Notes under the pieces: model-generated
Told to the model about the DNA's origin: nothing
Databases searched by the model: none
Seen by the model: only the letters and a program-made list of their open reading frames with translations
Source: Bacteroides sp.
Lineage (GTDB): Bacteria > Bacteroidota > Bacteroidia > Bacteroidales > Bacteroidaceae
Assembly (NCBI GenBank): GCA_030529405.1
Contig: JAUMWZ010000094.1
Coordinates: forward strand, 1 to 6,282
Direction of reading: 5' to 3'
DNA: 6,282 nucleotides
In this document: in pieces, positions 5,325-6,282 of the stretch
How positions within the stretch are numbered: the first letter of the stretch is position 1
How the letters are laid out: each line of letters opens with the position of its first letter
Program-made: the position numbers and the translations under genes

Positions 5325-6282
5325 TTATTCAAACAGTTTTCCGAATTCTTCTTCAGTAACTTTCTTTTCTACAAGTTTCACTGTTGCCTTAACAGCACTA
5401 GCTATTTTAGTATCTACTGCTCTGCTTGTAAGATTTTGAATGTTTTCTTTCTTCTTAAGCATTTCTTTTGCGTAGTTTTCTACTATTTCTTGTGGAGCAT
5501 TTGTCATACCGTATTGTGCTAATTGCATACGAGTGTACTCTTGTGCCATAGCTTCCAAATCTTCCTTTTCAACTTTGACATCGTACTGAGCAACTAGTTT
5601 TTCTTTAATCAAGTGCCATACTAATTCGTCTATGCTTCCTTGATATTGTTCTTCTGCAAACTCAGCTCCCTTTTCAGGGTTGTTTAGTACAAGTATTTTC
5701 TTTAGTAATTCTTCTGGGAATTCTAGTTTACCTACCTTGTCAGTTGCATATTTTCTAAGGTCTATAAGGAACTTAAAGTTGCTTTCAGACTCATATTGTT
5801 TTGCTATTTGTTCTTTTACCTTAGCTCTGTATTCTTCTTCTGTTTTAACAGCATCTTTACCGAATGTAGCGTCAAATAAATCTTGGTTTACTTCTGCCAT
5901 AGTAAAGCGTGTGATTTCAGTTATAGTAAACTTAAAGTCGTCTTTAAGTCCTGCAACTTCTTCTTTTTTAAGTTTTAGCAAAGAAGCTATTTCTGTTTCG
6001 TGTCCATCGAATGCTTTGTTTGGATTGAAAACAACCTCTTCGTTTACTTTCTTTCCTACAAACAATGCTTTTTGTTTGTCGTTCTTCATGAACTTAGGCA
6101 TCAACACTGCATTTTCAACCTTTATTCCTTCTGCCACTTCATTGCCTTTTTTATCTACTTGAACAAGGTTACCCTTAATCATATCATCTTCTACACACTC
6201 TGTAGCTTGTTCATATTTACCTGCATTTTGGCGGTACATATTGATGAAAGAGTCTACCTTTTCGTCTGTCACTTCTATATTA
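5325..6282 (-). CDS. tig: Trigger factor, C-terminal part (5' end beyond the right edge)
   Basis: A ribosome-associated chaperone that meets nascent chains at the exit tunnel. 318 codons are present, and the frame stays open to the right edge (Asn-Ile-Glu before the GTG at 6272-6270). That GTG is therefore an internal valine codon and not the start; the N-terminal ribosome-binding domain, roughly 110-130 residues, lies outside the window. Fragment residues about 30-125 match the FKBP-like domain position (GKKVNEEVVF at 76-85, FKFTITEI at 116-123), but the usual FKBP active-site signature is not recognisable. Residues about 130-318 are the long helical substrate-binding arm domain, ending in EEEFGKLFE. 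Identification rests on this architecture, the Bacteroidales-like C-terminus and the position directly upstream of clpP. A terminator follows the TAA after an 83-bp spacer. Confidence 0.93.
   Translation of the reverse strand, partial: NIEVTDEKVDSFINMYRQNAGKYEQATECVEDDMIKGNLVQVDKKGNEVAEGIKVENAVLMPKFMKNDKQKALFVGKKVNEEVVFNPNKAFDGHETEIASLLKLKKEEVAGLKDDFKFTITEITRFTMAEVNQDLFDATFGKDAVKTEEEYRAKVKEQIAKQYESESNFKFLIDLRKYATDKVGKLEFPEELLKKILVLNNPEKGAEFAEEQYQGSIDELVWHLIKEKLVAQYDVKVEKEDLEAMAQEYTRMQLAQYGMTNAPQEIVENYAKEMLKKKENIQNLTSRAVDTKIASAVKATVKLVEKKVTEEEFGKLFE

Noticed and set aside
5680..6162. A 160-codon plus-strand frame opposite tig
   Set aside because: It lies antisense to a conserved gene with Ser/Phe-rich shadow composition and has no promoter or start signal.
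6270..6272. GTG as the start of a 315-residue trigger factor
   Set aside because: The frame stays open through the right edge (Asn-Ile-Glu precede it), and starting here would remove the whole ribosome-binding domain; it is an internal valine codon.

Overview
The window is a chromosomal segment of a low-GC member of the Bacteroidota, most likely the order Bacteroidales. Three things point there: the gene order trigger factor, clpP, clpX, recQ; ClpP, ClpX and RecQ sequences of the Bacteroidales type; and start codons without Shine-Dalgarno sequences, combined with TTTG / TAnnTTTG promoter elements. I cannot name the genus. All genes lie on the minus strand, so transcription runs from high to low coordinates.

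Layout in the direction of transcription. The window opens inside tig (trigger factor), whose N-terminal ribosome-binding part lies beyond the right edge. A gap of about 200 bp follows, holding a good intrinsic terminator, a candidate promoter for clpP and a possible attenuator-like arrangement. Next come clpP and clpX, separated by only 2 nt and clearly one transcription unit. A 183-bp gap then carries a very good Bacteroidota promoter for recQ, with a dyad across its -7 element. recQ is a full-length helicase gene of 727 codons and ends at a textbook intrinsic terminator. About 500 bp of A-rich DNA with no supportable gene comes next. Finally, the 5' part of an unrelated gene for a secreted, collagen-like lipoprotein runs off the left edge.

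How the genes relate: trigger factor folds nascent chains at the ribosome, and ClpX unfolds substrates and feeds them to the ClpP protease, so tig-clpP-clpX is a protein quality-control cluster. RecQ is a DNA-repair helicase that sits beside it by conserved gene order, but here it appears to have its own promoter. The lipoprotein belongs to a different, envelope-related function.

This is mostly a well-known conserved cluster. I see no CRISPR array, mobile element, tRNA, rRNA or new multi-gene system. The most interesting signals are in the intergenic regions and in the collagen-like lipoprotein fragment.
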